Shown in pieces: positions 7,185-17,148 of a DNA stretch of 64,000 nt (its first letter is position 1; each line of letters opens with the position of its first letter). The position numbers and the translations under genes are program-made. A model generated the notes under the pieces. The model was given only the letters and a program-made list of their open reading frames with translations. It searched no databases and was not told the DNA's origin. The DNA is from an uncultured Prevotellaceae bacterium (GTDB lineage Bacteria; Bacteroidota; Bacteroidia; Bacteroidales; Bacteroidaceae): assembly GCA_946415365.1 (NCBI GenBank), contig CAMKSE010000003.1, positions 1-64,000 of the forward strand, given 5' to 3'.

Positions 7185-7988
7185 TTACTTAGGCTGCTTG
7201 CCGATGTAGGCGAGGATACCGCCATCGACATAGAGCACATGGCCATTGACGGCATCGGAAGCATGAGAGGCGAGGAACACAGCGGGGCCTCCGAGCTCTG
7301 AGGGATCGAGCCAGCGGCCTGCGGGCGTCTTGGCACAGATGAACGAGTCGAAGGGGTGACGACTGCCGTCTGGCTGACGCTCACGAAGCGGAGCGGTCTG
7401 CGGAGTAGCAATGTAGCCTGGGCCGATACCATTACACTGGATGTTGTACTCACCGTATTCAGAGCAGATGTTACGCGTGAGCATCTTCAGACCACCCTTG
7501 GCAGCTGCATAGGCACTGACAGTCTCGCGGCCTAGCTCAGACATCATCGAGCAAATGTTGATAATCTTACCCTCACGACGCTCCATCATCTCAGGGATAA
7601 CGGCTGAAGAGCAGATGAACGGTCCCACAAGGTCGATGTCGATGACCTGTTGGAACTCGGCGCGCTTCATCTCATGCATCGGGATGCGCTTGATGATACC
7701 AGCATTGTTGACGAGGATGTCGATCTGACCTACTTCCTCATGGATCTTCTCCACGAGAGCCTTCACATCGTCTTCCTTCGTCACGTCGCACACATAACCC
7801 TTCACATTGCTGATGCCAGCCTCCTTGTAGTTGTCGAGACCGCGCTGCAGGGCTGCCTCATTGATGTCGTTGAAGATGATGTTCTTAATGCCGGCAGCCA
7901 CGAAAGCCTTGGCAATGTTGAAACCGATACCATAAGATGCACCTGTGATCCATGCATTCTTACCTTCCAATGAAAAAATGTTTGCCAT
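7185..7988 (-). CDS. SDR oxidoreductase, gluconate 5-dehydrogenase type
   Basis: 267-residue short-chain dehydrogenase/reductase. It has the N-terminal NAD(P)-binding glycine motif TGASYGIG, a DVT motif, NNAG, catalytic Ser in NICSMMSE, and YxxxK in SAYAAAKGG. The C-terminal region is VNGHVLYVDGG. Overall it is closest to the gluconate 5-dehydrogenase / 2-deoxy-D-gluconate 3-dehydrogenase (KduD) group of Bacteroidales, acting on sugar acids in the cytoplasm. No kduI or uronate gene is adjacent, so the substrate is not certain. It has its own promoter at 8018-8025. Confidence 0.85.
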   Translation of the reverse strand: MANIFSLEGKNAWITGASYGIGFNIAKAFVAAGIKNIIFNDINEAALQRGLDNYKEAGISNVKGYVCDVTKEDDVKALVEKIHEEVGQIDILVNNAGIIKRIPMHEMKRAEFQQVIDIDLVGPFICSSAVIPEMMERREGKIINICSMMSELGRETVSAYAAAKGGLKMLTRNICSEYGEYNIQCNGIGPGYIATPQTAPLRERQPDGSRHPFDSFICAKTPAGRWLDPSELGGPAVFLASHASDAVNGHVLYVDGGILAYIGKQPK

Positions 7989-8017
7989 AATTATCTTGTT
8001 TTAGAATTATTTGGTTG

Positions 8018-8025
8018 CAAAGGTA
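8018..8025 (-). promoter_or_regulatory. SDR gene promoter -7 box
   Basis: Minus strand TACCTTTG, 29 bp before the ATG of the SDR gene. Confidence 0.65.
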
Positions 8026-8101
8026 CAACTTTAAATCGAAAAAACCAAGTCATTTATGCAAAAAAGACCTGCAAAGGTTTACGTAAAGTTGGTGGGGGTT
8101 G

Positions 8102-8172
8102 TTGGACGACTCGGATTCGAACCGGGAATGACAGAACCAAAACCTGTAGTGTTACCATTACACCATCGTCCA
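8102..8172 (-). tRNA. tRNA-Gln (anticodon TTG)
   Basis: On the minus strand, acceptor TGGACGA pairs with TCGTCCA. The D-arm is GTGTAATGGTAACAC, the anticodon stem ACAGG/TCTGT encloses TTTTGGT (anticodon TTG), and the T-loop is GGTTCGAATCC. CCA is not encoded. The gene is about 71 nt long and lies between tyrS and the SDR gene. Confidence 0.93.
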
Positions 8173-8186
8173 ATACAATGCGGGTG

Positions 8187-8218
8187 CAAAGGTAGTGAAA
8201 ATTTGGCAAACTTCCAAA
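8187..8218 (-). promoter_or_regulatory. tRNA-Gln promoter
   Basis: Minus strand -7 box TACCTTTG (8187-8194) and -33 TTTG (8215-8218) separated by 20 bp, a full Bacteroidota promoter 14 bp before the tRNA. Confidence 0.75.
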
Positions 8219-8234
8219 TTTTCACCTACCTTTC

Positions 8235-9530
8235 TTATTTTATGATCAGCAAATAGTAGTTCTTCTTACCTTTTTGGGCGAGAAGATACTTGCCGTCGAT
8301 GAGGTCTTCAGCCGTCACGGGACGGTTCTGGTCCGTGAGTTTCTCCTTGTTGAGAGAGACGCCACCGCCCTGCACCATCTTGCGCATCTCACCCTTGGAG
8401 GGGAACACGGGGGCGACCGTTGTCAGCAACTCAATGGCAGGCTGTCCAAGCTGGTCCTTGGCAATCTCGAACTGTGGAACGCCGTCGAAGACATCAAGAA
8501 GTGTCTGCTCATCGAGCTTCTCCAGACCTTCCTTCGTGGACTTGCCAAAGAGAATGTTCGATGCCTCAATGGCCGTGTCGAGAGCTTCCTGGGAATGAAC
8601 CATCACGGTGACTTCCTCGGCCAGACGCTTCTGAAGGATGCGACGGCCAGGATCCTGCTTGTGCTCCTCGACGAGCGCATCGATGACATCCTTCTCCAGC
8701 GAGGTGAATATCTTGATGTAGCGCTCGGCATCGTCGTCGCTGACGTTCAGCCAGAACTGATAGAACTTATACGGCGTGGTGCGCTGAGGATCAAGCCAGA
8801 TGTTGCCGCTTTCGGTCTTGCCGAACTTCTTACCGTCGCTCTTGGTGATGAGCGGACAGGTGAGGGCGAAGGTCTCCACCTCATTGCCGAGGGTGCGGCG
8901 GATCAGCTCCGTACCTGTGGTCATGTTGCCCCACTGGTCGTTACCACCCAGCTGCAGTTTCACACCATAGTGCTGGTAGAGATACAGGAAATCGTAACCC
9001 TGAAGCAGCTGATAGGTGAACTCCGTGAACGAGAGACCGTCGCGGGCTGTTCCGTTCAGACGCTGCTGAACACTCTCCTTGGCCATCATATAGTTGACGG
9101 TGATGTGCTTACCCACCTCGCGCGCGAAATCAAGGAAGGTGAAGTCCTTCATCCAGTCGTAGTTGTTCACCATGATGGCAGCGTTAGGCTCCTTCGACTC
9201 GAAGTCGAGGAACTTGGCCACCTGCTTCTTGATGCACTCCTGATTATGATAGAGGGTCTCGTTATTCAGCAGATTGCGCTCCTGTGACTTGCCGGAAGGG
9301 TCGCCGATCATACCCGTAGCACCTCCTACGAGGATGATGGGACGGTGTCCGCAACGCTGCAAGTGGCGCAGCATCATAATGCCACACAAGTGTCCGATGT
9401 GTAGTGAATCGGCTGTAGGATCCGTTCCTAAATAGGCTGTAACCATCTCCTTCTGGAGCAGTTCCTCGGTGCCGGGCATCATCTGTGCCAGCATTCCACG
9501 CCATTTCAATTCTTCAATAAAGTTCTTCAT
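8235..9530 (-). CDS. tyrS: Tyrosyl-tRNA synthetase
   Basis: 431-residue class I aminoacyl-tRNA synthetase charging tRNA-Tyr. The HIGH motif is HIGHLCG near residue 42 and the KMSKS equivalent is KFGKTES. The TyrRS signatures GNDQWGN and [11 protein letters not shown] are present. The C-terminal S4-like RNA-binding domain ends the protein ([22 protein letters not shown]). Length is normal for the bacterial TyrRS1 type. It lies downstream of yidD on the same strand, across a 63-bp spacer occupied by a CGTTATNN octamer repeat, and may belong to the metK-yidD transcription unit. Confidence 0.97.
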   Translation of the reverse strand: MKNFIEELKWRGMLAQMMPGTEELLQKEMVTAYLGTDPTADSLHIGHLCGIMMLRHLQRCGHRPIILVGGATGMIGDPSGKSQERNLLNNETLYHNQECIKKQVAKFLDFESKEPNAAIMVNNYDWMKDFTFLDFAREVGKHITVNYMMAKESVQQRLNGTARDGLSFTEFTYQLLQGYDFLYLYQHYGVKLQLGGNDQWGNMTTGTELIRRTLGNEVETFALTCPLITKSDGKKFGKTESGNIWLDPQRTTPYKFYQFWLNVSDDDAERYIKIFTSLEKDVIDALVEEHKQDPGRRILQKRLAEEVTVMVHSQEALDTAIEASNILFGKSTKEGLEKLDEQTLLDVFDGVPQFEIAKDQLGQPAIELLTTVAPVFPSKGEMRKMVQGGGVSLNKEKLTDQNRPVTAEDLIDGKYLLAQKGKKNYYLLIIK

Positions 9531-9544
9531 TTATTATCTTTTTT

Positions 9545-9586
9545 CGTTATTTCGTTATCACGTTATGACGTTATATCGTTATTTCG
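9545..9586. repeat. CGTTATNN octamer repeat, five units
   Basis: Exact 8-bp spacing of CGTTAT at 9545, 9553, 9561, 9569 and 9577, with variable last two bases (TT, CA, GA, AT, TT). It fills the spacer between yidD and tyrS. Confidence 0.9.
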
Positions 9587-9593
9587 ATCCTTC

Positions 9594-9827
9594 TCAGGGG
9601 ACGGGATCATATCCGCTGCCGCCCCAGGGATTGCATCTCAGGATGCGCCAGATAGCCAGTCCGAACCCCTTGATGGGACCATGCTTCAAGATGGCCTGAC
9701 GGGCATATTCGCTACAGGTAGGGGTAAACCTGCAGGAGGGCCCCAGCAACGGAGAGATGCACTTCTGATAGAAGCGGATAGGCTGCACCAAGAGCCACGA
9801 CAATATGTGCGATATTTGCTTTATCAT
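9594..9827 (-). CDS. yidD: Membrane protein insertion efficiency factor YidD
   Basis: 77-residue YidD/Haemolytic domain protein. It carries an N-terminal amphipathic helix and the family core [20 protein letters not shown], then [20 protein letters not shown] and [12 protein letters not shown]. It helps YidC-dependent insertion of inner-membrane proteins. The gene overlaps the 3' end of rnpA by 4 bp (ATGA), the common rnpA-yidD coupling. Confidence 0.95.
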   Translation of the reverse strand: MIKQISHILSWLLVQPIRFYQKCISPLLGPSCRFTPTCSEYARQAILKHGPIKGFGLAIWRILRCNPWGGSGYDPVP

Positions 9828-10210
9828 TTCACGGCTATTCGTTGCAGGATGCTGACAATACGCTTTTCCACTTCTGCGGTAGGACTGTGACGGTCGGAGA
9901 GCCAGACGAATCCTACAAGCATCATCTTGTCGTCAGGGATCTGTTGCCAGAGCAATTCCTTATGGTGGCGGTAAGCCTCACGTATCTGACGCTTCACCCT
10001 GTTTCTGTCAACGGCATGACGAAAGCGTTTCTTGGGTACGCTGATCAGCACTAGTACGGGTGCGCTGCCTTCACGACGCTCTGTTGTCCGAAACACGGCC
10101 CTGAGGGGGAAAGCTGAGACAGAACGGCTTCTGCCACTGTCAAAGAGCGCCTCTATCAGCAGATTGCTTACCATGCGCTCCCGCTTCCTGAATGTAGGAG
10201 CCGCGGCCAT
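9824..10210 (-). CDS. rnpA: Ribonuclease P protein component
   Basis: About 128 residues. The family pattern [20 protein letters not shown] opens the protein, and the RNR motif lies in [17 protein letters not shown]. RnpA binds the RNase P RNA and assists 5' maturation of tRNAs. The start at 10210 is chosen because it follows the hemD stop by 4 nt. An earlier ATG at 10252 would lie inside hemD and adds residues not typical of the family. It is followed by yidD, overlapping by 4 bp. Confidence 0.94.
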   Translation of the reverse strand: MAAAPTFRKRERMVSNLLIEALFDSGRSRSVSAFPLRAVFRTTERREGSAPVLVLISVPKKRFRHAVDRNRVKRQIREAYRHHKELLWQQIPDDKMMLVGFVWLSDRHSPTAEVEKRIVSILQRIAVK

Positions 10211-10214
10211 ATCG

Positions 10215-10964
10215 TTATCCCTGCTTCTCGTACAGGTAATGTTGGAGAGCACCCGTCATGGAAGGATACTTCTCCGACGGAGCCTCAATATCGAGACGGA
10301 GTCCTGCCTCCTTGGCTGCCTTGGCTGTGGCAGGACCAAAGGTGGCGATGGCAATCTCACCCTGCTTGAAGCCAGGGAAGTTCTTCGTCAACGACTCAAT
10401 ACCAGAAGGACTGAAGAAGATCAGCATGTCGTAATCGAAGGTCTTTATCTCCTCAGGCGTGAAGTCATTGCTGACGGTCTTGTACATCACGCACTCCCTG
10501 TGATTCAGTTTCTTGGATTCCAAAAGGTTGGAGAGACTGTCGTTATGCACGTCACTCATAGGAATGAGATACTTCTCGTTCTTGTGCTTCACCATAGCCG
10601 GCAACAGATCGTCGATACGGCCTGTCTCGCCGAAGAACACCTTGCGCTTGCGGTACTGCACATATTTCTGAATGTACAGGGCGATGGTCTCTGTCACGCA
10701 GAAGTACTTCATGTCTTCAGGGATGTTAACCCTCAATTCCTTTGCCATATTAAAGAAATGGTCAATGGCATGTCTCGAAGTGAACACGATAGCAGTATGT
10801 TCGAGGATACTGACTTTCTGGGCCCTGAATTCCTTTGACGAGATACTCTCAACCTTGATAAACGGACGGAACACCAACTCAATGCCGAACTTATTTGCAA
10901 TATCGAAATAAGGCGACTTGTCGTTTGTCGGCTTTGGCTGTGATACTAAAATCTTCTTTATCAT
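10215..10964 (-). CDS. hemD: Uroporphyrinogen-III synthase
   Basis: About 249 residues, HemD fold with two alpha/beta lobes. It begins MIKKILVSQPKPTNDKSPY, contains the conserved VFTSRHAIDHFF and the late FFSPSGIESL and ATFGPATAKAAKEAGL. It cyclises hydroxymethylbilane to uroporphyrinogen III in tetrapyrrole synthesis. The start at 10964 is 5 nt after the DUF4271 stop; the longer in-frame N-terminus would lie inside that gene. No other hem genes are nearby, so this may be an isolated copy fixed in the Bacteroidales metK-hemD-rnpA arrangement. HemD sequences diverge widely, so some uncertainty remains. Confidence 0.85.
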   Translation of the reverse strand: MIKKILVSQPKPTNDKSPYFDIANKFGIELVFRPFIKVESISSKEFRAQKVSILEHTAIVFTSRHAIDHFFNMAKELRVNIPEDMKYFCVTETIALYIQKYVQYRKRKVFFGETGRIDDLLPAMVKHKNEKYLIPMSDVHNDSLSNLLESKKLNHRECVMYKTVSNDFTPEEIKTFDYDMLIFFSPSGIESLTKNFPGFKQGEIAIATFGPATAKAAKEAGLRLDIEAPSEKYPSMTGALQHYLYEKQG

Positions 10965-10969
10965 CTGTC

Positions 10970-11983
10970 TTAAAAAATTACTCTTGCCTGATTCACGATT
11001 ACCGCCAGTCCACCCCAAAGTGAGAGCAACGGCACCATTTCAAGGGCGCAAAAGTACAAAATATTTTGCATATAAAGACCTTTTTGAGAAAAAAAGATGA
11101 TATAAGACTTATAAAATGTTAGTAATTTAATGAAAAACACGACTCCGAAGCAGTAATAAGCGACATTTTGCACTGGGAATTGGAAATAAGCTTGCAACAA
11201 AAGGGCAGGGAAGAGGAAGACGCCCTCCATGGATGCCATGAAGATCCATGATGTAAGAAATTTTTTAGATCTTCCGTTACCAAACAGTACCTTGTTTACT
11301 GCCGTATAGAGCAAATATTTCAAAAAGAAATAGACAACAAAAATAAGGAAAACGACACCTAAGAGGGTGTGCTCTGTAGCGAAAATAAAGGTGTCGTCAA
11401 CATAATGTGTGGTATAGAGATAGTATAGCAGGGCACAGGTGAGACAGGTGATGGCTGTAATGACCAGTTGCATCCTGATCTCATTTCCCGTCTCAGTCAT
11501 GGTATGCTCCCCTTTCTGGGTATAGAAAAAGTCTTTGATCTGCCTCAGGAAGAAATCTGAAATCCTGGAAAAGGCAAAGGTAATGATCAGGAAGCACATG
11601 ATCAGGAGTCCTGTAATCAGGTTGTCGGAACTCAGCGTCTTAGGTATCGGATCGCCAGCCACGCCATAGCGTCCGCCACCTATCTCTGAGTGAAAGATGG
11701 TATCATTGGAGAAGTAACTCTCCTTGTAATATTGTGGGAGGTGCACCTCCTTCAGATCACGGGGAATTCCCTCCCCAGGGAGATGGAGCGTGTCAGGCTG
11801 CTCACTATAATGTATCTCGTCGGGCGAGAACCACGACTGTATCGCTGAGTCTTGTTGCGCCGGGGTTGCATCTTTAGGCAAGAGCCGCAGCACCTGATAG
11901 GGTGTCTGCGGTCTTGCTGTCTGCTGTGGCACTAAGTCGATACCGACGATGCCAGGTGGTTCTACGAATATCGAGTCTTGCAT
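10970..11983 (-). CDS. DUF4271 membrane protein
   Basis: 337 residues. The first ~120 residues are proline-rich and probably non-membrane (PGEGIPRDLKEVHLPQYYKE). About six to seven hydrophobic spans follow in the C-terminal 200 residues (NLITGLLIMCFLIITFAF; LVITAITCLTCALLYYLY; LLGVVFLIFVVYFFLKYLL and later ones). DUF4271 proteins lie next to hemD in many Bacteroidota; their role is unknown to me. The ATG overlaps the metK TGA by one base (TGATG) and hemD follows after 5 nt, so translation is likely coupled along metK-DUF4271-hemD. Confidence 0.85.
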   Translation of the reverse strand: MQDSIFVEPPGIVGIDLVPQQTARPQTPYQVLRLLPKDATPAQQDSAIQSWFSPDEIHYSEQPDTLHLPGEGIPRDLKEVHLPQYYKESYFSNDTIFHSEIGGGRYGVAGDPIPKTLSSDNLITGLLIMCFLIITFAFSRISDFFLRQIKDFFYTQKGEHTMTETGNEIRMQLVITAITCLTCALLYYLYTTHYVDDTFIFATEHTLLGVVFLIFVVYFFLKYLLYTAVNKVLFGNGRSKKFLTSWIFMASMEGVFLFPALLLQAYFQFPVQNVAYYCFGVVFFIKLLTFYKSYIIFFSQKGLYMQNILYFCALEMVPLLSLWGGLAVIVNQARVIF

Positions 11984-13239
11984 CAGATTCCGAACTCCTT
12001 GCGGATGTCATCCACACGGTCGAGTTTTTCCCAAGTGAACAGTTCCACGTCGATGGTCTTGGTCTCATGGTAGTGGCTGGTGAAGGTCTTCTTAACCACT
12101 TCACTCTTCCTTCCCATATGACCATAGGCAGCTGTCTCGCTGTAGATCGGCTGACGCAGTTTCAGCGTGCGCTCAATGGCCTTCGGACGCAGGTCGAAAA
12201 GCTTCTCGATCTTCTTGGCTATCTCACCGTCGCTCATAGCGACCTTACTGCGGCCATAGGTGTTCACATAGATGTTCATCGGGCGGGCAACACCAATGGC
12301 GTAGCTCACCTGGACAAGCATCTCGTCGGCCACACCTGCAGCCACCATGTTCTTGGCAATGTGCCGTGCTGCATAGGCAGCCGAACGGTCTACCTTTGAG
12401 GAATCCTTTCCAGAGAAGGCTCCACCACCATGGGCGCCCTTGCCTCCATAAGTGTCGACGATGATCTTGCGTCCTGTCAGACCTGTATCACCATGAGGAC
12501 CGCCGATGACGAACTTTCCTGTGGGGTTCACGTAGTACTTGATGTCGAATCCGAACAGGTCGAGCACCTTCTGCGAATGGATCTGCTGTTTGACACGGGG
12601 AATCAGGATGTTGATGACATCGTCCTTGATCTTGGCAAGCATCTTCTCGTCCTCGTCAAAATCATCGTGCTGGGTAGAGACCACGATGGTGTCGATACGC
12701 TCAGGGATACCAGCGTCGCTGTACTGTACCGTCACCTGACTCTTGGCATCCGGGCGAAGGTAAGTCATCTCCTTGCCCTCCTTGCGGATGTCAGCCAGCG
12801 TGCGCATAATCAGATGAGCCAGATCGAGCGATACGGGCATGTAACTCTCCGTCTCGTTGGTGGCATAGCCGAACATCATACCCTGGTCACCAGCACCCTG
12901 CTCTTCTTCATCCTCACGGTCTACACCCTGATTGATGTCGGCACTCTGCTCGTGGATAGCTGTCAGGATACCACACGAGTCACCGTCGAACTGATACTCG
13001 GCCTTGGTATATCCGATGCGCTTGATGGTGTTGCGGGCGATGGTCTGCAGGTCGATATACACCTCGCTGCGCACCTCACCCATGATGACTACCTGACCAG
13101 TGGTCACGAACGACTCGATGGCACAGCGCGCCTTGTCGTCGTAGGCCAGGAACTGATCTAATATCGCATCTGAGATCTGGTCGGCCACCTTGTCGGGATG
13201 ACCTTCAGAAACAGATTCCGATGAAAATAAATAACTCAT
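11983..13239 (-). CDS. metK: S-adenosylmethionine synthetase
   Basis: 418 residues. It makes SAM from methionine and ATP. The N-terminus is [20 protein letters not shown]. The hexapeptide-like [12 protein letters not shown] and the phosphate-binding [16 protein letters not shown] loop are present. It starts a tightly packed leftward run (DUF4271, hemD, rnpA, yidD), and a 65-bp spacer with octamer repeats separates it from the M16 peptidase gene. No SAM riboswitch is evident, and I see no strong promoter in the spacer, so it may be read from the peptidase promoter. Confidence 0.97.
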   Translation of the reverse strand: MSYLFSSESVSEGHPDKVADQISDAILDQFLAYDDKARCAIESFVTTGQVVIMGEVRSEVYIDLQTIARNTIKRIGYTKAEYQFDGDSCGILTAIHEQSADINQGVDREDEEEQGAGDQGMMFGYATNETESYMPVSLDLAHLIMRTLADIRKEGKEMTYLRPDAKSQVTVQYSDAGIPERIDTIVVSTQHDDFDEDEKMLAKIKDDVINILIPRVKQQIHSQKVLDLFGFDIKYYVNPTGKFVIGGPHGDTGLTGRKIIVDTYGGKGAHGGGAFSGKDSSKVDRSAAYAARHIAKNMVAAGVADEMLVQVSYAIGVARPMNIYVNTYGRSKVAMSDGEIAKKIEKLFDLRPKAIERTLKLRQPIYSETAAYGHMGRKSEVVKKTFTSHYHETKTIDVELFTWEKLDRVDDIRKEFGI

Positions 13240-13254
13240 ATTCTTTCTATTTTT

Positions 13255-13294
13255 CGTAATAACGGTATGACGTCATAACGGTATAACGATACAA
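13255..13294. repeat. CGTTATNN-family octamer repeat, five units
   Basis: CG dinucleotides recur exactly every 8 bp at 13255, 13263, 13271, 13279 and 13287. On the minus strand the units read like CGTTATNN, with variants. It fills the M16 peptidase-metK spacer. Confidence 0.85.
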
Positions 13295-13304
13295 TATAAC
13301 GACG

Positions 13305-16124
13305 TTACTCTTCTGGTAGCATGATAACCTCTGCACGGTTTCCAGCCTTCAGCAGCTCAGCCATAAAGGCGCTGATGCTTTCGGGTGTCTGGGCGTTCAC
13401 CAGCTTCTCGAAGTCGCTGTGGAAGTCGATGCCATATTTGCGCCATCCATTCATGATGCTCAACCAGTAGTTATTCTGCTTCACCTGGTTACCATGCTCC
13501 TTCAGCATATACTCCTTCACCTTCTGCAATTTCTCTGCATCGCAGCTCTTGGCAAGGGCTGTCACTTCGTCGCGCAGAATCATGATAGCGGTATCGGCCT
13601 TCTCAGGCTTCATGGGACATACAGCGAATACCTGTGCTGTCGTCTCAAAGTCATTACGGTCTACGCCTCCCATGGCTTGCACGGTATAGGCGGCACTGGC
13701 ATCCTCACGGATCTTCTTCAGATACTCCATGCTAAGAATCTGTCCTATCATATCCATTCTGATGTCGTTCTCTGCTGTCATGGGAATATCCTTCGAATAC
13801 CACTCCATCACGGCATAGGCCTTTGGTGTTTCACCCTTCTGCTTGAAGTTGTTGATGACAACACCCTTGAAATCGGTCGATACATTCGGACCTTTCACCA
13901 CCTCTTTTTGTGCAGGCAGCGATGCGAGATAAGTCTCAACCAGTGGACGAATGGTTTCCTCATCGTAGTTACCGATGATGGTGAAGGTGAAGGCGGCGGC
14001 GTTGGCAGTCTGCTCCTTGGCCATCTCCATAATTCGGTCATAGCCTACCAGTGCCAGGTCTTCTGTTTTCAATGCCTTGTTGCGAGGATTGTGGTTGGTC
14101 AGCGTGGCTGTCAGCGAATCCTGAAGTACTGACTCAGGCTGCAGCAAGCGGTTTTTCAGCTGTACCTCAGTGGTCTGCATCAGGTTGTCGTACGACTTCT
14201 GGTCCTTGGCAATGTTTGTGAAGTAAAGGTAAGCAAGTTGCAACATGGTCTCCACATCCTTCGGAGTAGAGCTGCCGTTAACATGTACACGGTTGACTCC
14301 AAGCGTCAGGGTGGCACTGGCTATCTTACCAGCAAGCGCTTTCTCCAGTTCGGTGTGCGAGAAGTTACCCAGACCGCTGGCCTCAATCACATCGTCGAAC
14401 ATCTTGATATTGGCATAGTCTTTCTCGCCATAGAGACTTGATCCGCCAAGGCCCTCACTACGCAGCAATACCTGATCTTTCTTAAAGTCGGTCTGCTTCA
14501 GAATCACCTTGGCACCGTTCGAAAGTTCAAGCTCGGTATAACCGAACTGCTCGTTCTCGGTCTCCTTGGTGATAGAGCCCTTCGTGGGCAGGGTGGTCAT
14601 CAGAGGCTCATCTTTCACATTGTCCACGTAAGCCTCAATCTTGGCTGTGCGGGCATCGGCTATGGCCTTCTTCAGTCCTTCCTCCGTAGGATAGGTGGTT
14701 CCTTCTTTCTCGGTGTTAACGCTAAACACCACAAGGTTACTGTCGTTGGGCAGAACATACTCCTTAATGAGTGCGTTTATCACGTCCACAGGCAACATGG
14801 GCACCAGCTGTTTCATCGTGGTGTAAGTATAGTCGATGCTTGGGATGGGAATATTTCTAAGGAAGTTCTGCACATAATTGTTCACAAACTGTGAGTTATA
14901 GCGCTTGTCCTTGTTCGAGTACTGCTTATCGAGCAAGCTGGTGTAATTCTGCTTGTAGCGGTTATACTCTGTGGCAGTAAAACCGAATTCTGCAGCACGG
15001 CGCAACTCTGTAAAGGCAGTTTTAACAGCATCTTCCGTCTGTCCGTCCTTCGGATAAACATCCAGTTCGAAAGCCTCAACACTGTTCGTTAAGATGTAAT
15101 TGCCATAGGAGGCCGACGATCTCAGGAACGGACTCTCGGGCTTCTCTGCATATTCTTTCAGTCGGTCGTTCAGCATCGAGATGGCTGCATCCTTCATGTA
15201 GTCGGATAGCATGTAGGCCAGTGTACCCTTCAGCGAATCGGGGAAGGCCTCGTGCTTCATCATTATCCACACTTCGTTGGTGCGCTGTTCCTTGTCCTTG
15301 TCGATCAAGTAGATGGCCTCGGCATTGTCAGGCACAGGTTCCTTGGTTACTAGGGCGCGGTTCTCAGGCAATACGATGGGCGAGAAGAGATCCTTGATCT
15401 TCTGCTCTATCTGGTCCACGTCCACGTCGCCCACGACGATGATACCCTGATTGTCAGGACGGTACCACTTCTCGTAGTACGACTGTAGGAAAGAACGCTC
15501 AAAATTGTCGATAATCTCCATCAGTCCGATAGGCATGCGGTAACCATATTTCGAACCAGGATAGAGCTTGGGCAGGTCGCGCTCTAGCATGCGCATAATA
15601 GCACTGGTCCTCAGACGCCACTCCTCATGGATCACGCCACGCTCTTTCTCGATCTCCTCCTGCTCCAGCAGCAGTCCGTCGGCCCAGTCATAAAGGATGA
15701 GCAGACAAGAGTCGATGATACCCTCGCGCGTTGTAGGTACATTACTAATATTATAGACCGTCTCGTCGAGCGATGTATAGGCGTTCAGGTCGCCACCGAA
15801 CTGAATGCCCACGCTTTCGCACCAGCGCAGCAACTCATTACCCTTGAAATGCTTAGAGCCGTTGAAGGCCATGTGCTCCAGGAAGTGAGCCAGACCACGC
15901 TGGTCATCGTTCTCCTGAATAGAACCCACACGCTGGGCGATGTAGAACTCAGCACGGTTCTCCGGCCAGTTGTTGTAACGGATGTAATAGGTCAGTCCGT
16001 TGTCTAACTTTCCGATGCGCACATCGGGATCTACGGGGATCGACGGCATCTCCATCTGTGCCATCATTGCTACTGTGCCGATCATCATCAGCAACAGCGT
16101 TGATAAGATTTTTTTCATCATCAT
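13305..16124 (-). CDS. M16 family (insulinase/PqqL-like) zinc metallopeptidase
   Basis: About 939 residues with a signal peptide (MMMKKILSTLLLMMIG, cleaved near TVAMMAQ), so periplasmic or outer-membrane associated. The inverted zinc motif HFLEH is near residues 80-84, and the third ligand region is RGVIHEEW. A second, inactive M16 repeat forms the C-terminal half. PqqL-type M16B enzymes degrade peptides in the periplasm. Three consecutive ATG codons occur at 16124, 16121 and 16118; the first is listed, but any could be used. The promoter box at 16152-16159 excludes an in-frame start at 16154. Confidence 0.93.
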   Translation of the reverse strand: MMMKKILSTLLLMMIGTVAMMAQMEMPSIPVDPDVRIGKLDNGLTYYIRYNNWPENRAEFYIAQRVGSIQENDDQRGLAHFLEHMAFNGSKHFKGNELLRWCESVGIQFGGDLNAYTSLDETVYNISNVPTTREGIIDSCLLILYDWADGLLLEQEEIEKERGVIHEEWRLRTSAIMRMLERDLPKLYPGSKYGYRMPIGLMEIIDNFERSFLQSYYEKWYRPDNQGIIVVGDVDVDQIEQKIKDLFSPIVLPENRALVTKEPVPDNAEAIYLIDKDKEQRTNEVWIMMKHEAFPDSLKGTLAYMLSDYMKDAAISMLNDRLKEYAEKPESPFLRSSASYGNYILTNSVEAFELDVYPKDGQTEDAVKTAFTELRRAAEFGFTATEYNRYKQNYTSLLDKQYSNKDKRYNSQFVNNYVQNFLRNIPIPSIDYTYTTMKQLVPMLPVDVINALIKEYVLPNDSNLVVFSVNTEKEGTTYPTEEGLKKAIADARTAKIEAYVDNVKDEPLMTTLPTKGSITKETENEQFGYTELELSNGAKVILKQTDFKKDQVLLRSEGLGGSSLYGEKDYANIKMFDDVIEASGLGNFSHTELEKALAGKIASATLTLGVNRVHVNGSSTPKDVETMLQLAYLYFTNIAKDQKSYDNLMQTTEVQLKNRLLQPESVLQDSLTATLTNHNPRNKALKTEDLALVGYDRIMEMAKEQTANAAAFTFTIIGNYDEETIRPLVETYLASLPAQKEVVKGPNVSTDFKGVVINNFKQKGETPKAYAVMEWYSKDIPMTAENDIRMDMIGQILSMEYLKKIREDASAAYTVQAMGGVDRNDFETTAQVFAVCPMKPEKADTAIMILRDEVTALAKSCDAEKLQKVKEYMLKEHGNQVKQNNYWLSIMNGWRKYGIDFHSDFEKLVNAQTPESISAFMAELLKAGNRAEVIMLPEE

Positions 16125-16151
16125 AAAGTATGGTTGTTGATAATTTGGGTG

Positions 16152-16159
16152 CAAAATTA
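16152..16159 (-). promoter_or_regulatory. M16 peptidase promoter -7 box
   Basis: Minus strand TAATTTTG, matching TAnnTTTG, 27 bp before the first ATG. It may drive the whole peptidase-metK-tyrS run. Confidence 0.6.
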
Positions 16160-16216
16160 CTGCTTTTTTTCTTATTAGACGCAGAAGTATTCTAAAAACT
16201 ATGTTTTTTTTGTTTT

Positions 16217-16271
16217 GTTTATAGTTTATGGTTTAAAGTTTTTGTTTATAGTTTATGGTTTATTGTTTATA
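16217..16271. repeat. GTTTATN heptamer repeat, eight units
   Basis: GTTT recurs at 16217, 16224, 16231, 16238, 16244, 16251, 16258 and 16265, with spacing of 7 bp except for one 6-bp step. It occupies the spacer between xerD and the M16 peptidase gene. Confidence 0.9.
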
Positions 16272-16293
16272 GATGATAACCCTGCAAGCCATT

Positions 16294-17148
16294 CTATTTC
16301 CTCATGTTCCTCGGATGATGCTCCAGTATCTCCCTGCGGAGCGTCGAGGTATCAATGTGGGTATAGATCTCCGTCGTGCCGATGCTCTCGTGACCAAGCA
16401 ATACTTGTATCACCCTCAAATCGGCACCACCTTCGAGTAGTGCGGTGGCAAAGGAGTGCCGTAGTGTGTGGGGAGAAATGGTTTTCTCGATACCTGCCTC
16501 AACGGCCTGACGCTTGATCATAATTAGGATCATCGTGCGTGTGAGGTGTGCCCCACGGCGGTTTAGGAACACATAGTCTTCCTCACCTGGCTTAATCTGC
16601 ATATGGCAACGGTCGTCAAACCAAAATCCCAGTTCTTTAATGGCTTTCTGGGAGATGGGCACCAGCCGTTCCTTCGAGCCCTTGCCCATCACACGGATGA
16701 ATTCCTCGTCAAGGTAGAGGTTTGACAGTTTGAGATTCACCAATTCACTCACTCGCAGTCCGCAGGAGAAGAGCACCTCAATGATAGCCCTATTCCTATG
16801 GCCCTCCCATTTCGACAGGTCGATACTGGCCTCAAGCCTGTCTATCTCCAAGGGAGTAAGAACCTCAGGAAGATGGTCACCAATCTGTGGCGACTCAAGC
16901 AGTTCTGAAGGGTCATCTTCGCGATAGCCGTCCAATTGTAGGAATTTGAAGAAACTTCTTACACCACTCAGTATCCTACACTGGCTTCGAGCATGGATGC
17001 CTATATCGTGAAGTCCCGCAGAGAAATGCTCCAGATCCTCCAATTGGACTTCACACACCTCTTTTCCCTCATGTTCCAAATAGTCGAGCAGCTTCCGAAG
17101 GTCACGCTGATAAGCGTCGAGCGTGTTGCCCGACATGTTACGCTGCAA
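16294..17148 (-). CDS. xerD: Tyrosine recombinase XerD-type
   Basis: At least 284 residues; acts with a XerC partner to resolve chromosome dimers at dif. Catalytic residues are all present: R132 (GLRVSEL), K156 (GKGSKE), H227 and R230 (HTLRHSFAT), H253 (LGHESIGTT) and nucleophile Y262 (EIYTH). The start is problematic. The listed TTG is the only standard start codon in frame, yet family homology continues upstream (residues TKEIVKQYVRYLK). A CTG at 17196, right after the glsB stop at 17201, would give the usual length of about 300. Host enzyme rather than a mobile integrase, judged by its chromosomal neighbours. Confidence 0.9.
   Translation of the reverse strand: MQRNMSGNTLDAYQRDLRKLLDYLEHEGKEVCEVQLEDLEHFSAGLHDIGIHARSQCRILSGVRSFFKFLQLDGYREDDPSELLESPQIGDHLPEVLTPLEIDRLEASIDLSKWEGHRNRAIIEVLFSCGLRVSELVNLKLSNLYLDEEFIRVMGKGSKERLVPISQKAIKELGFWFDDRCHMQIKPGEEDYVFLNRRGAHLTRTMILIMIKRQAVEAGIEKTISPHTLRHSFATALLEGGADLRVIQVLLGHESIGTTEIYTHIDTSTLRREILEHHPRNMRK

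Noticed and set aside
8274..9287. Long open frame (337 codons) on the plus strand across tyrS
   Set aside because: Antisense shadow of tyrS with no motif.
13240..13304. SAM riboswitch before metK
   Set aside because: The 65-bp spacer is too short and consists of octamer repeats.
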